The notes under the pieces: generated by a model
What the model was told of the DNA's origin: nothing
Databases searched by the model: none
Seen by the model: the letters and a program-made list of their open reading frames with translations, nothing else
Program-made: the position numbers and the translations under genes
From: Sarocladium kiliense
Lineage: Eukaryota; Ascomycota; Sordariomycetes; Hypocreales; Sarocladiaceae
DNA: 64,000 bases
Direction: 5' to 3'
Assembly (NCBI GenBank): GCA_030734395.1
Contig: JAUZTG010000008.1
Coordinates: 310,001 to 374,000, forward strand
Part shown: one piece after another, positions 11,700-22,048 of the stretch
Position numbering within the stretch: the stretch's first letter is position 1
Layout: the number at the start of each line of letters is the position of its first letter

Positions 11700-12875
11700 A
11701 TGTTACTACCATCATTACCACATCTTCTCTTCGGCCTCGCAGCCGTCCACGCTTTGCCTCAGCAGTTTGAAGAGACACAACCATCTTCAGAAACCACTTC
11801 AACAGATCCCGCTGCACCATCCTCCTCCTCTCTCCCGTCGTCCGGCACGGCCTGCAACAATTCTCCCGACCTGTGCTCAAAATCATACAACGAAGTCACA
11901 TACCTCGGTGCCCATAACTCTGCGTTTCTTCGTGACGAGTCAACAGATCATACTATCTCGGGAAATCACTTCTTCAACGCTACCCTTGCACTTGATGCGG
12001 GATTGAGGCTTCTTCAGGCGCAGGTACACGATAAGGATGGCGTGCTGCATCTTTGCCACTCTTCGTGTAGTTTGCTAGACGCTGGGCCTTTGGTGGACTG
12101 GTTGTCCAAAATTGAGGCGTGGATTGCAAACAACCAGAGAGACGTTATCACTATCCTGCTCGTCAACGCAGCAGATGCCGAAGCATCCGATTTCGCCGCT
12201 GCATGGGAGTCATCCGGTCTCGCCGCTCACGGCTATGCCCCATCTTCAACAGAGGCTCCTCTAAGCGAATGGCCAACTCTCGGCTCCATGATCGACTCCG
12301 GCACGCGTCTCGTCTCCTTCATTACCAGCATCACCGCCTCCCCAGCAGCGCCATACCTCCTCCCCGAATTCTCCTACGTATTCGAGACGCCCTTCGAAGT
12401 TACCGAGTTGACCGGCTTCAACTGCACCATTGACAGGCCATCTCGCGCCGGTGAAGATGGTGCCTCGGCTTTGGCAGGAGGATGGCTCGGTCTGGTGAAC
12501 CACTTCAAGTACGAAAATGTGCTGGGGACGATCAACTTTCCTGACGTTGATTCAATTGCTACGGTCAACGACGCTAGTTCGACGACTGTTGGGAATATCG
12601 GCCGGCATCTGGACGAGTGCTCGGCTGCGTGGGCTGGGGCGAGTAACAAGAAGCCGAACTTTGTGCTCATCGACTTCTGGAGCGAGGGTGACCCCTTGAC
12701 CGCCGTGGATGCGATGAACAGCCTCACCGCCACAGAGGGTCGATCAAGAGAGAATGTCGAAGAGCTTGGTCCCGAAGGCGCGAAAGGAAGGGCTGGCGCG
12801 GGGAGGACGTCAGTTGGAGACCTGGGACATGCCGCCCTGTTGGCATTTGTTTCCTGGGCCGTGTTTCTCATCTGA
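11700..12875 (+). CDS. secreted PLC-like phosphodiesterase, probably GPI-anchored
   Basis: This single exon of 391 residues belongs to the fungal PLC-like phosphodiesterase (PI-PLC X-domain fold) group. The chosen ATG gives a clean signal peptide (MLLPSLPHLLFGLAAVHA). An upstream in-frame extension lies between the TATA box and this start and looks like leader. A Ser/Thr/Pro-rich linker (~25-55) precedes the catalytic fold: YLGAHNSAF carries the first active-site His, and LQAQVHDKDGVLHLCHSSC carries the second His region. The C-terminus has a small-residue stretch and then a hydrophobic tail (ALLAFVSWAVFLI), as expected for a GPI signal. Paired Cys residues fit secretion. Actual lipase activity is not certain, because many fungal members are uncharacterised. 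Confidence 0.82.
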   Translation: MLLPSLPHLLFGLAAVHALPQQFEETQPSSETTSTDPAAPSSSSLPSSGTACNNSPDLCSKSYNEVTYLGAHNSAFLRDESTDHTISGNHFFNATLALDAGLRLLQAQVHDKDGVLHLCHSSCSLLDAGPLVDWLSKIEAWIANNQRDVITILLVNAADAEASDFAAAWESSGLAAHGYAPSSTEAPLSEWPTLGSMIDSGTRLVSFITSITASPAAPYLLPEFSYVFETPFEVTELTGFNCTIDRPSRAGEDGASALAGGWLGLVNHFKYENVLGTINFPDVDSIATVNDASSTTVGNIGRHLDECSAAWAGASNKKPNFVLIDFWSEGDPLTAVDAMNSLTATEGRSRENVEELGPEGAKGRAGAGRTSVGDLGHAALLAFVSWAVFLI

Positions 12876-13244
12876 TTTTCAAGAGGTTCTTGGATTCATT
12901 GGGTTGTCATTTATTAGCGAGGCGTTTTCATCTTGGAAAAGAACGGCAAAGGCAAAGACCACAGATTGGGGGCTTGGGTTGGGAATCTGGACGGGATATC
13001 ATTGACTCAGAGATAACGGATACCAACATAGATTGGACATCATTTAGATATTTTAGAGTAGCACCTAAGACTAATACTTCGTCTTCTCCTCCACTTCATT
13101 CACGTCAGGGCCAAGTGATTCGCTTGCCTATAGCTGGCATGGCTGGCGTCCTGTATCCGTATAATGCAGGTTACTCCTGTCATGCCAGAATCACGTTCAG
13201 CTCGACCTATCTTTTAAAGGCCCCTTCTTCAGGTAATTGCAATG
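12876..13244. other. convergent 3' intergenic region
   Basis: This lies between the PLC-like gene and the minus-strand coiled-coil ORF and probably holds both 3' ends. I see no gene. Confidence 0.5.
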
Positions 13245-13703
13245 TCACTGATGGCCCTGATTCTCGGCCTGCGCCGCTCTTTTGGCCTGCTCGAACTCCC
13301 ACACATCTTTCTCCAGCTTCAGCCTCTTGGCCGCGTTTTCCAGCCTCAGGGTCTCGCGTTGTTCATTCTCGAGTTGTGTTTGACGGTGGCTTCTTTCCAT
13401 GGCAAACCATGCATTCACCGTATTCCTTGAATAATCAATACCCGCTTGTTTCTCTTTCTCCAACTTCTCCGCAGCTTCTGCGGCTCGCCTCTTGCGCTCC
13501 TCTTCCCGTCGTCGTTCAGCCTCCTCCCGTTCCTTCCGCATAGCCTTCCTCATGGCAGGATATGGCGCTTGGTCGGATGTGGTGTCGGGAGAAAGGTTGG
13601 GTTTGAAGTACTTGTAGTGATGAGACAAGCACGGATATCGATTATGGCATATGTTAGAGTGCGCTTTTTTTTTAGAGAGCGGAGATGTGTCATCGAAATA
13701 CAT
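13245..13703 (-). CDS. small charged coiled-coil protein, hypothetical
   Basis: A minus-strand ORF of 152 residues if it starts at 13703. An in-frame ATG also exists at 13793. The second half is a long highly charged helix: REEAERRREEERKRRAAEAA, then a lysine- and glutamate-rich run to the end. It looks like a real coiled coil rather than a shadow, because the plus-strand reading is unstructured. The first ~50 residues are less convincing, so an intron or a downstream start (for example at MRKAMRKERE) is possible. I do not recognise a family, and no function can be assigned. Confidence 0.45.
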   Translation of the reverse strand: MYFDDTSPLSKKKAHSNICHNRYPCLSHHYKYFKPNLSPDTTSDQAPYPAMRKAMRKEREEAERRREEERKRRAAEAAEKLEKEKQAGIDYSRNTVNAWFAMERSHRQTQLENEQRETLRLENAAKRLKLEKDVWEFEQAKRAAQAENQGHQ

Positions 13704-13793
13704 TGTGCCCAAGGCCAGGATATCCACGATTCTTATAAAGAAATGGCACGCCCTGGGACCTAATACGTTGTCCTTATCGGACTGCCTCACCAT

Positions 13794-14445
13794 GGCTCGA
13801 CGTTTCTCGCTCTTTGCCTTGTGTTCGTTCGTTGGTCGCGTGCCGAGTTCCGACCACCTTCACAGACGATCATGCGCAAGCTGATTAGCCGAGATTGACG
13901 AGGCAGAAGCGAACCGCCTGACTCTTGTTTCGTAGACTCCCAGGATGGAATCTTCTCATAGCAGTTGCGACAAGGTCCCGACGCATTAGATGCGCTTTCG
14001 CATGTGTGCCACTTATCGAAACTCGTTGTTTCTATCGTAACGTGTGATATGAATTATAAAGTTATAGTTAAAGCAAGACTAGTCAAGTCAAGTCAGAAGA
14101 TGCTAGGTCTCTGCGGCAAAGTTGCCTGTGCAACCATTCCTCCCTAGATTTTCGGCCCTTGTAAAGGGATGGACCCTTTCACTGAATCTTTTGTAGCGCT
14201 CGGTCGCGATAGCACGGAACTCAGCGCGGGTGATGAGGCAGCTCGGAACAGGAATTGCGCAGGCTATGCTCACGGTAGGATCAGTCAAGTAAGAGCCTTC
14301 CTATGGTCTGAGATGGAGACGAGAAAAAAGCAGTAAAAACCTTGGGAGTCCCGAAGTTTGCAGTTGCAGCATTTGATGTACCTGTCTCTCAATGTTCCTT
14401 TGCAGCGTGGTATATTGATCGATCATAGTTGAGAACAAGTAGCCG
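13794..14445. other. intergenic region 3' of the permease gene
   Basis: Holds the 3' end of the permease transcript. A short minus-strand frame at 14103-14288 is the only stretch with protein-like composition, but it has no recognisable motif. Confidence 0.45.
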
Positions 14446-16242
14446 CTAGAACTTTGACGCTCCTGAAATCTGCTTCAAACGGCTAGCGATAAAGCTTATT
14501 CCTGTAACCTGTGCCATCTCCCTCCAGAAGGTGGTTGGAGGGTCCTCAATCAAGGCCCGAGCCTCGTACAGATCGACCAAGGGCCGCTCCCATACAAGAT
14601 CAACCTCTGATGCCTTCTTCACCTTAGTCCTCTTCAAGATCTTCCAGAAAACATAAAGAACTGGTGCAGTGACCTGCATGGTGTAGTTTGCGAAGAAGCT
14701 CTCGGTGCTCCATGGGGAGAAAGCTTGATAGCCGTAGCTGTACCCGACCAGAATTATGCAGAACAGAGAAACCCAAGCCCCGTAAGGCTGAAAGTAACCA
14801 TAGTAGGGCAAAGTCTTCCGATCAACACCTTGAGCCTTGCAGGCACGGTGGTAGAAAATGAACGTGATCGATATCACTGTGTAGTTCATGATAGCACCAC
14901 CAGCGATGAGTGAAATGAGGATATTCAAAGCTCTAGAAGAGCCTTTGCTGATTGAGAGCAGGGATAGGAAAGGAAAGAACATGGTGACCACGAAGCAGTA
15001 GACTGGGATGCCCTTATTTGTGCACTTTTTGAGAAAGGCGGGTGCCTGCCCCTGAACCGCAAGGCTGTAGAGGCAACGGACTGCGCAGTACGTATACGTA
15101 TTGCCCGCGGAGTAAATGCTGGTAAAGAGCAAAGCATTTACTACATGGGGTAAGACGCTGATGCCCATGTTGCTCATGGCAATGACGTACGGGGACGCAG
15201 CGGCCGTGGAAGAGCCCTCGCCGTTGATATGAATGCGCCGCAATTCCGGATCATTGTAAGGGAGAACAATGCCCACAGCAAGTGCGCTTCCGATGAAGAA
15301 GATGCCAAAACGGAGATAAACTGTCTTGAAGGCAGTCTTCAAGTAGATGCTGGGGTGCTTGGCTTCTGCTGCAATCATAGAGATGTAGTCAGGCCCTGCG
15401 ATGATGAAGATCGCAGTCACAAGGCAGCCCATGAAGCCTTCGAGTCTTCCAAGTGCCCCAGAGGAGTTGAAAGTTGCAAAGGCTCCGGGACTGCTCCAAT
15501 AGCTGAAGCCATAGGCATCGCCTTGAGGATTCCCCCCCACCATGGTAATGAAAGTAAAGGCGAAAAGCATGAACATCAGAACCACCTTTCCCCCGGAGAG
15601 CCAGAACTCAGCTTCGCCGAAAATACCCACAGCCACAGCATTGAGAAGACTGGTTTGCGTATCGTATTAGCAAACTCCCTGTCAGTTGGCTGTGGGGGGA
15701 GGCTGTTTGAGTTCAATGACTTACCCATACGAGAGAATTACACCCAGGCAGAACCCAGCAGTCGGACCTGCTTCAACAATTTGCGGTGCCCAAAAAGAAA
15801 CTACAACGTTCAAAGCCACAATCTCGAAGGGGATTAGAAGGGCCTCATAGAAGAAGAAGTTCCAACCGATCATGAAACCAAGGGCTTCGTCGACCCATGC
15901 GCCAGCAAGCCGAACAAATCCTCCAGCAACGGGCATATGGGTCATCATCTCGGCAGCAGAGTTGTTGACCAGAGACACGACGCAGCAGTAGAGACAGTAA
16001 CAAAGGAGAAGGCTTGCTGGCCCGCCTTTGGCCAAGCCTCCGCCGATGCTGATGAAAAGGCCAGTGCCGATTGTTCCTCCAATAGCAATCAGCTGAATAT
16101 GGCGGTTGTTCAGGCGGCGATGGAGGCCATTCGTATTGATCGAAGTGGCTTCGAGGGTCTGTTCGCAGTGTTCGGCCTCGATGTCGTGAGCCATGGCGTC
16201 TCCAGCTTGCTTAGAGAGGCCTTCCCCAAAGCCAACAGCCAT
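14446..16242 (-). CDS. YAT-type amino-acid permease (APC superfamily)
   Basis: A proton-coupled plasma-membrane amino-acid transporter. The exons on the minus strand are 16242-15725 and 15649-14446, giving 573 residues, the usual length for the yeast amino-acid transporter family. The first segment carries the family signature RRLNNRHIQLIAIGGTIGTG, where the unwound TM1 binds the substrate carboxylate. About twelve hydrophobic segments follow, and GPDYISMIAAEAKHP and YCAVRCLYSLA match conserved YAT blocks. The C-terminal cytoplasmic tail ends in SGASKF. It is divergent from the MDR oxidoreductase gene, and the shared promoter contains three GGTCCGG elements. I infer that it imports the substrate, or an N-bearing precursor, of the neighbouring catabolic genes. 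The substrate cannot be read from sequence. Confidence 0.9.
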
Positions 16243-16498
16243 CTTTGGTGCAAGGACAGTTCACGAACTGTTACAACAGGGCTGTCAAGATACGTCAAAA
16301 GGGTCTGTTGATTGGAGTGATGGAAATAACCAGGGTGTATTGAACATATATTATTCAAAGACAAGCAGAGATTTTGAGAAGCTGCGAGAGATGAAGATCA
16401 GGTATTTAAGCCAAGCAAAGGAGCCGAGTCAGCTTAGATAGTTCAAGCTGAGGGGGCATCCGAGAGTATCAGCGATGCTATTCAGGGGGGCCCTGCCA

Positions 16499-16507
16499 GG
16501 CCGGACC
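16499..16507 (-). promoter_or_regulatory. candidate cluster operator (GGTCCGGCC, reverse)
   Basis: The plus strand reads GGCCGGACC. It is one of six GGTCCGG-core sites in the intergenic DNA of the 14-28 kb catabolic cluster. CGG half-sites fit a Zn2Cys6 activator. Confidence 0.4.
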
Positions 16508-16637
16508 CCTTACAATTGCCCGACATTCAAGACTGCTTCGCCGTGTAGTCGTACTGGACTTCCCCAAGTTCGTGACTCTGGCACTCGGCTCCAGCATCAG
16601 AGTCGCCAGGTTTCCCCAGACCGGCATGGCATGGTAG

Positions 16638-16650
16638 CCCGGACCGTGCC
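16638..16650 (-). promoter_or_regulatory. candidate cluster operator (GGCACGGTCCGGG, reverse)
   Basis: The plus strand reads CCCGGACCGTGCC. Its flank GCACGGTCCGG matches the site at 20410 exactly over 11 bases, although that site lies 3.8 kb away. Confidence 0.45.
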
Positions 16651-16690
16651 CACCGGGACTATCAAAGGCTATCGAAGGAGGTTGTGTGGA

Positions 16691-16703
16691 TACGGTCCGG
16701 CAG
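16691..16703 (+). promoter_or_regulatory. candidate cluster operator (TACGGTCCGGCAG)
   Basis: A CGG-N2-CGG direct arrangement about 145 bases before the MDR oxidoreductase start. It shares CGGTCCGGC with the sites at 20411, 21681 and 26331. Confidence 0.45.
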
Positions 16704-16845
16704 ACCAACCCCACGCTTGGACATTTGCCGACTCTAAAAGCCAACGCAATGCTTTGGTCTCTTAAAAGATAGAAACATATCCCCGAATGACGCGGCGTTC
16801 ATTTGTCGCATCATGTTCGGGGTCGACAAGCCACTAAGAGCAGCC

Positions 16846-17986
16846 ATGCCCCGCGTGCTCCATCTCGGCAAGGCTGCCGGCAAGCCTGGGGAAGTGTACT
16901 ACCCGTGAGTGGTGTGTTGGAATTCGGGGACATGTTATTATAGCTTCTGATTCTTGTGTTAGTCTGCAGTTGAAGGAGGTCACGAAGCCTGTTCCTGGAG
17001 ACAACGAGGTTCTAGTCCGGCTCAAGGCGGCTGCGTTGAATCATCGTGACCTGTTTGTTCGGCAGCATCAGTACCCCGCCATATCACTCGACCATCCTAT
17101 GCTTTCAGACGGTTACGGCGTGATCATCGAGCTTGGGAAAGGGGTTTCTAACGACTCGCTCATCGGGGAGAATGTCCTTTTAACACCTATGCGCGGCTGG
17201 ATATCTGACCCGGCTGGGCCAGAGGATCCTAGCAAATGGTCCATCACTGGATCAACCCGTCTTTACAATGTGGGCACGGCGCAAGACTATGTTTGTGTCC
17301 ACCAGGACGAGATCGTGTCGGCACCGAAACATCTATCTGCCGTGGAGGGTGCAGCTCTGCCCCTGGTTGGGCTCACAGCCTGGCGCGCACTGACAACCAA
17401 GGCTGCGGTTCAGCCTGGGCAGAACATTCTCATCACCGGAATCGGAGGTGGCGTTGCTATCTCTGCGTTGCAGTTCGGCGTGGCTATGGGCGCCAATGTC
17501 TTCGTTACCTCTGGTAGTCAGGAAAAGCTCGACAGAGCTAAGGACCTGGGCGCACAAGGCGGTGCGATTTACAAAGCAGAAAAGTGGGAAGCCGACATTC
17601 GACAGCAACTCCCATCATCACGACCTTTTATCGATGCCATCATCGACGGTGCTGGAGGCAATATCGTGAGCAAAGCAGTGAAGCTTCTCAAGCCTGGCGG
17701 TGTTATTGTCCAATATGGCATGACTGTCTCTCCGAAGATGAACTGGACTATGCCGGCTGTCCTTCTGAATGCTGAATTGAAGGGTACGACAATGGGCTCA
17801 CGAAAAGAGTTTCGGGACATGGTAGCCTTCGTTCAGCGCAAGGGGATTCGACCAGTCATCAGCAGGACTGTTCAAGGGCTGAGTAGTCTCGGAGAAATCG
17901 ACAGTCTTTTTGAGGACATGAAGGCTGGACGACAGATGGGCAAACTTGTTATTGACATGGAGGATCAAGGCAGCCCTAAGATTTAG
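16846..17986 (+). CDS. MDR-family NAD(P)H-dependent oxidoreductase (quinone/enoyl reductase-like)
   Basis: A medium-chain dehydrogenase/reductase of the zeta-crystallin/YIM1-like type. The exons are 16846-16904 and 16963-17986, giving 360 residues. An in-frame ATG at 16813 could add 11 residues. The N-terminal GroES-like domain has VLVRLKAAALNHRDLFVRQ. The Rossmann domain has the nucleotide loop ILITGIGGGVAISALQ (~190). No structural-zinc Cys cluster is present, so it is probably a zinc-free reductase. It is divergent from the permease and points into the cluster. MDR enzymes of this type can reduce enoyl-CoAs such as acryloyl-CoA (bacterial AcuI). That role here is inference, and a generic quinone or aldehyde reductase is equally possible. 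Confidence 0.82.
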
Positions 17987-18274
17987 GGCTGTACAGAATA
18001 GCAATATATGAACATCGCTGACCGTGTGCTCTGAAACCTGTTTTGGCAACTCGGTTCTGTTCACTATTGATACACTGTCCTCTGCTAAAGCTTGGCTCGC
18101 GCCGTTGACATCAGATACTTGACGAGGACTATCGACGACAATAATCAGGAGAGGCATACATGAGAGTCCAGGTTACTAAGAAGCGCTGTCTAAAGCCTGT
18201 GTATTGAAGGCTCATTTGCAGATCTTACGTTGCCCGTAGCTGTGCACTCAGAGTCCATAGATGCAACTATCCGT

Positions 18275-20121
18275 TCATAGCCATGCCGTTGCATCACTCC
18301 TGCGATAGCAATTAGGCTCAGGTGCCGATGAGAAGTATGGAGACGCATCTGCGTCGCTCAGCTGGACAACTGGCTTGAGCACCTCGAATTCGCCCCAGTC
18401 TCCATTCAAGGTAGACATGTAAGGTGAATCCTTACCAGAGTAGTTGGGGAACACCTGGCTCCAGCCCTTCAGAACCACGTCCAAGAGCTCTAGTACGAAG
18501 AGGTCTGGGCCAGTCTCATCCCACGCAAACTTCTTGTTGCATGTCTGGACCACTTCTGGCGAGTACAACCCGACCTCGGGTTTGAGATGAAGTGCTGCCG
18601 CGGTCATCAAGGAAGCAAATACGTGGTATGAACCCCCTTGACGTGCACGGTCTCTGATGGCCATCATTGTGCCAATGGCGCCGATCAAGCCCGTCAACAT
18701 ATCCGGCACAGGCAGAGCAGGCAGAACACAGGTCCCGTCCGTGTGGCCCAAGCTGCGTCCAGTAACATACGAGCAGCCAGAGGCGGCGTCGGCAATCTGC
18801 TGCCAGCCAGGTCGCTCAGCCATGGGTCCATCTGGACCGTAGCAATTCTCCTCCACGTACACGATACCTTTGCCCCTCTTCCCGGCTATCTCAAGAAGGT
18901 CGTGAAGACTGAGGCCCTTTCGGGCGATCACACCAGGCCTGTAGCCCTGAATGAAGACGTCCGCGTCTGTGATAAGGTTGAGCAAGTGCTTCACCTCCTC
19001 ATCATTGGCCAGGTCAACATCCATCGTTCTAACGCCGGCGTTGAGGGATAGTTGAAGTGACTATTCCCAGTGATTAGCTTGAGTCCATTTGTTGTCGATG
19101 CAGAGAGAAAGGACACGAGCGCAATCATTGAACTTCGCTGGAAAGAAAGTTCTTCTAAAGATGCTCGAGGGGGGGACAGCAGGCTTACATTGAAATCCGG
19201 AAGGCGGCTACAGTTAACGCGGATCACATCCGCCCCAAGTGCTGCCAATGTTGTTCCGATCACAGGACCGGCAATGATGCGAACCAGTTCGACGACTTTG
19301 ATGCCCGCCAGGGGCCGTCTGTCAGCAGATGATGGCAGAGGGATTGGCGGTGTAGGGACCGCATGAGTCTGCTGCTTGTAGTTGATCAAGGGATGCTTAG
19401 ACAAGTCCTTTGCCATGCGCGTCTGTTCCCACCCAGCCGGGGTATAGCAGATGCTGCCGCAGAGGCCCTGGACCAAGTTCATCATCTCCAGCTCATGCGC
19501 TCCGAATTTGCGAACATGCTCTGCTATGACTTGGTAAGCCTCGTCATTGCTGGCACAATGCTGTGATGCATCTAGGCCGATCGTCTGCAGCACTGGGTCG
19601 GCACCGAGAGAACCATGCAGTTGAAACCAAACACCATCATCCTTGGTCTCGTAGTTGGCCGTAGCCCGTAATCTCAGCGGAGTTCCGAAGATGCCTCCTT
19701 CAAGGTCCTTGGGAAATATCGAGGCCAGCTTGCCTGCTTTGGCCAGCTGCCGCACTGTTTCGCCGTTTCGCTTGCTCATGCCCACACTCCCTAGCCAGAA
19801 AGCAGCATGATCTGTATCGACAGATACTGTACGGCCGGGACTCTGGCCGTCTCGAGACGCAAGGAGCTCATTGGCGACTATGCCGCACATGGCGTGCAAG
19901 GCGCTTGCGATTACGGATGACTTCAATGGGCCAGGTGCGATGGTCTGCGGGCTACCTGTGAAAGAGACGGAGTCCAGAGCCGCAGGATTTGTGGTGAAAC
20001 CCGGAGTTTTGTCCGCAAGGATCTTGAGAAGTCGACGTGCATCCTCAGGCACTGGAAGAGGCTCGGCGTCTATCCACGACCCTGGGCCATAGACATCAGC
20101 GCCATCGACTATGCGTGTCAT
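18275..20121 (-). CDS. class III (CaiB/BaiF) CoA-transferase with long N-terminal extension
   Basis: Class III CoA-transferases move CoA between carboxylic acids through an aspartyl-CoA thioester. The minus-strand exons are 20121-19189 and 19060-18275, giving 572 residues. The canonical domain begins at ~275 with PLAGIKVVELVRIIAGPVIG and continues with ADVFIQGYRPGVIARKGLS and IVYVEENCYGPDGPMAERPG. The probable catalytic Asp is in LPVPDMLTGLIGA. The first ~270 residues are not a linker: a segment with GIVANELLASRDGQSPGRTV resembles the middle of a CaiB domain, which suggests a degenerate tandem copy. The gene is convergent with the MDR gene and its promoter side carries a GGTCCGG site. It probably activates the acid substrate of the pathway. 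Formyl-CoA, carnitine or racemase-type substrates cannot be excluded. Confidence 0.85.
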
Positions 20122-20845
20122 TGCCGTTGTCTGACGTGTCGTCCGTGAGACAGATAAAGTAAAAGATGCGACAGGAAAAGCGTTAGGTAAAGCAATTGCG
20201 GAATTCGACTCCTAGCATAGACCTTATTCAATTGCCCGGCTTAGTGTAGGGAAGTGAGTTCAATAAACGCGTCTTATAGACATGGTGGCAGAACACCAGT
20301 CACAGGGCTTGAACTCCAAGGTTAACTACTCCATATAGTACCGAGCGGCTATCATCCTGGCGTTGCTCGGCTGAGAGGAACCGTCTCTCTGAGGGAGGGG
20401 GGATAGTGGGCACGGTCCGGCCGTGAGCCGACAGCGAAGGATGCCCAGCATGGTGTTTACCGAAGCCAACACACCCTGAGTGCATGTCTATCCATTTCCA
20501 CGTGCAATCAGATGGAACAGGAATCGACAAGACATACCTTGCATTAGTGCCGTCAATTGAGGATCCTGATGCCGCTGTCGACCCTAGCATGGACACGAAA
20601 CTCACTTGAAGATATCTACTCATGACTCAAGAATCGCGGAGCTTTTGAGCCGACAATTGAAAGACCTGAGAATATTGTCGACACATGTTGTCCACATTGC
20701 CGATATTGTCAGACCCAAGTCTTGATGCGAAGGAAGTGAAGCGATGCGGATAGTTCTTATTAGTATTACGTAGATTGATTGATTCCGGGTCAGGTCGCTT
20801 CTTGTGCTCTTCGAAATCCGGCCCAGATCACACCACCTAACCCTG
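20122..20845. promoter_or_regulatory. CoA-transferase upstream region / cupin 3' region
   Basis: This is 724 bases with no supported gene. It contains the palindromic operator candidate at 20408-20429. The ~100-residue open frames on the minus strand have no recognisable content. Confidence 0.5.
20408..20429 (+). promoter_or_regulatory. candidate operator with inverted repeat CACGG-TCCGG-CCGTG
   Basis: The core 20411-20425 has 5-base inverted arms CACGG and CCGTG around TCCGG. It lies about 290 bases upstream of the CoA-transferase start codon. It is the most symmetric of the six GGTCCGG sites. Confidence 0.5.
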
Positions 20846-21292
20846 CTACGCGACTCTGAACCGGTAGACGATATCTTCAAAGCTCCCCTCAGGGAAAACG
20901 TAGAGCCATTTCAGCGTCTCGTCCGGACCGCAGAAGACGCCATGCATCGCGTCTCCTGGGATGAACAGCATGCTGCCCTGGGACACATGGTGTCTGACGC
21001 CATCGATCTCCACCGTACCAGACCCCTCAAGCACGTAATACATCTCGGGCTGGGTGTGCTGATGGAGTGCGAGCATGCCATTGTTCGGACAGGTCGCGAT
21101 CCCCGCGCACATGGCGTTCGAGCAGGTGTTGGGCTTGGAGAGTAATGTCTTCCAGACGACGTTGCCGTAGGTCGCGTCGGGGAACGAGCTGAATGCCGTC
21201 TGGCTGACTCTGTCTCCGTCTATAACGACCGGCGAAGGCTCGTGCATCGTGGCGGCGCCGTTGCTATCGAGATCAGAAGCCGTGTCAGTCAA
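20846..21292 (-). CDS. single-domain cupin metalloprotein
   Basis: This single exon of 148 residues folds as one cupin barrel. Cupin motif 1 is HQHTQPEMYYVLEGSG (~76-91), with the His-x-His, Glu and following Tyr residues. Motif 2 is GSMLFIPGDAMHG (~107-119), with the third metal His. The spacing HxHxxxExY resembles that of the cupin-type DMSP lyases (DddQ/DddW/DddL group). It is also common in other small cupins, including isomerases and dioxygenases, so the reaction is not settled. There is no secretion signal. It lies between the CoA-transferase and the divergent Zn2Cys6 regulator gene, which strongly suggests it is part of the pathway. An in-frame ATG 15 codons in is a possible alternative start. 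Confidence 0.85.
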   Translation of the reverse strand: MTDTASDLDSNGAATMHEPSPVVIDGDRVSQTAFSSFPDATYGNVVWKTLLSKPNTCSNAMCAGIATCPNNGMLALHQHTQPEMYYVLEGSGTVEIDGVRHHVSQGSMLFIPGDAMHGVFCGPDETLKWLYVFPEGSFEDIVYRFRVA

Positions 21293-22048
21293 GTCTGTCT
21301 GTCAAAAATTCCCAAGGGTGCTGCTTGTGGAAGGCTCGCTTAAGCCGTGAGAAACCCCGGAACGGGGACTTTGCGTCGCTTTGTCAAGAGCTACAAACTT
21401 GGAAGATTCCAGCATGGTGAATCAGCGAGGACTTGTGCTGGCGGTGGGTGTTCTTTGCGAGCCGGACGACGACGACGACGACCTACAACGTTGGCGAAGG
21501 AAGATGAAAGGCCAAAAAGTCATGCGGCATTGAATTTGCAGCTGGTCGGTCGTCGGTCGTCTTTTCTATGCGACATGGCATCGACAAGGTAGAGCTAGAC
21601 ACAAACTACTTACGAAAGCAAAACCAGGGGCGTGTGCAGGTGGAATGTGGTCTCGACTTTACTCGATCCCAGAGGATGGAGCCGGTCCGGCCATGACATT
21701 GACAGACTCTCCACATTGGCGATAGTCCAAGCTCGTCACTGGGAGAGTTTCTCGCTGGGTCTAGTCCCAGGACGGGCATCGAATACGGGGATCGTTTGGG
21801 AGCTGATTCCGATCCACTAGTATGACGCTTGATGCTGGATCTGGCTGGGTGTCAGGCTATCAGTCCATCGCCTCGAGCGCGGCAAATGAGATCCTCGGAT
21901 GAGACCCCATCTACACACTTGCCTGGCTGGCTAGATCCATCTGACGGTCCGAGGGGTCGTTGAGCCTAGCTAAGCCTGTCTGTCCGCAAACAAACCCCAT
22001 CGACTCCATCCATGCTTGAGCATCCGTGCCGTGCCCTCCTCCGCCGCC
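21293..22048. promoter_or_regulatory. divergent promoter, cupin / Zn2Cys6 regulator
   Basis: This 756-base region has no gene. It carries a GGTCCGG element at 21684-21690 and a short GAC-triplet run near 21463-21482. It probably drives both the cupin and the regulator, so the activator may control its own transcription. Confidence 0.5.
21679..21695 (+). promoter_or_regulatory. candidate cluster operator (GCCGGTCCGGCC)
   Basis: The twelve bases GCCGGTCCGGCC recur exactly at 26334-26345, in front of the two dehydrogenase genes. Confidence 0.5.

Larger units (their letters stand above)
16243..16845. promoter_or_regulatory. divergent promoter, permease / MDR oxidoreductase
   Basis: This 603-base region has no gene. 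It holds three copies of a GGTCCGG element (16499-16505, 16639-16645, 16694-16700) and a TATA-like TTAAATA facing the permease (complement of 16402-16408). Confidence 0.6.

Noticed and set aside
18275..21292. Direct assignment of CoA-transferase and cupin as DMSP lyases
   Set aside because: The domain families fit, but motif-level evidence is shared with many other class III CoA-transferases and small cupins. Kept only as a hypothesis.
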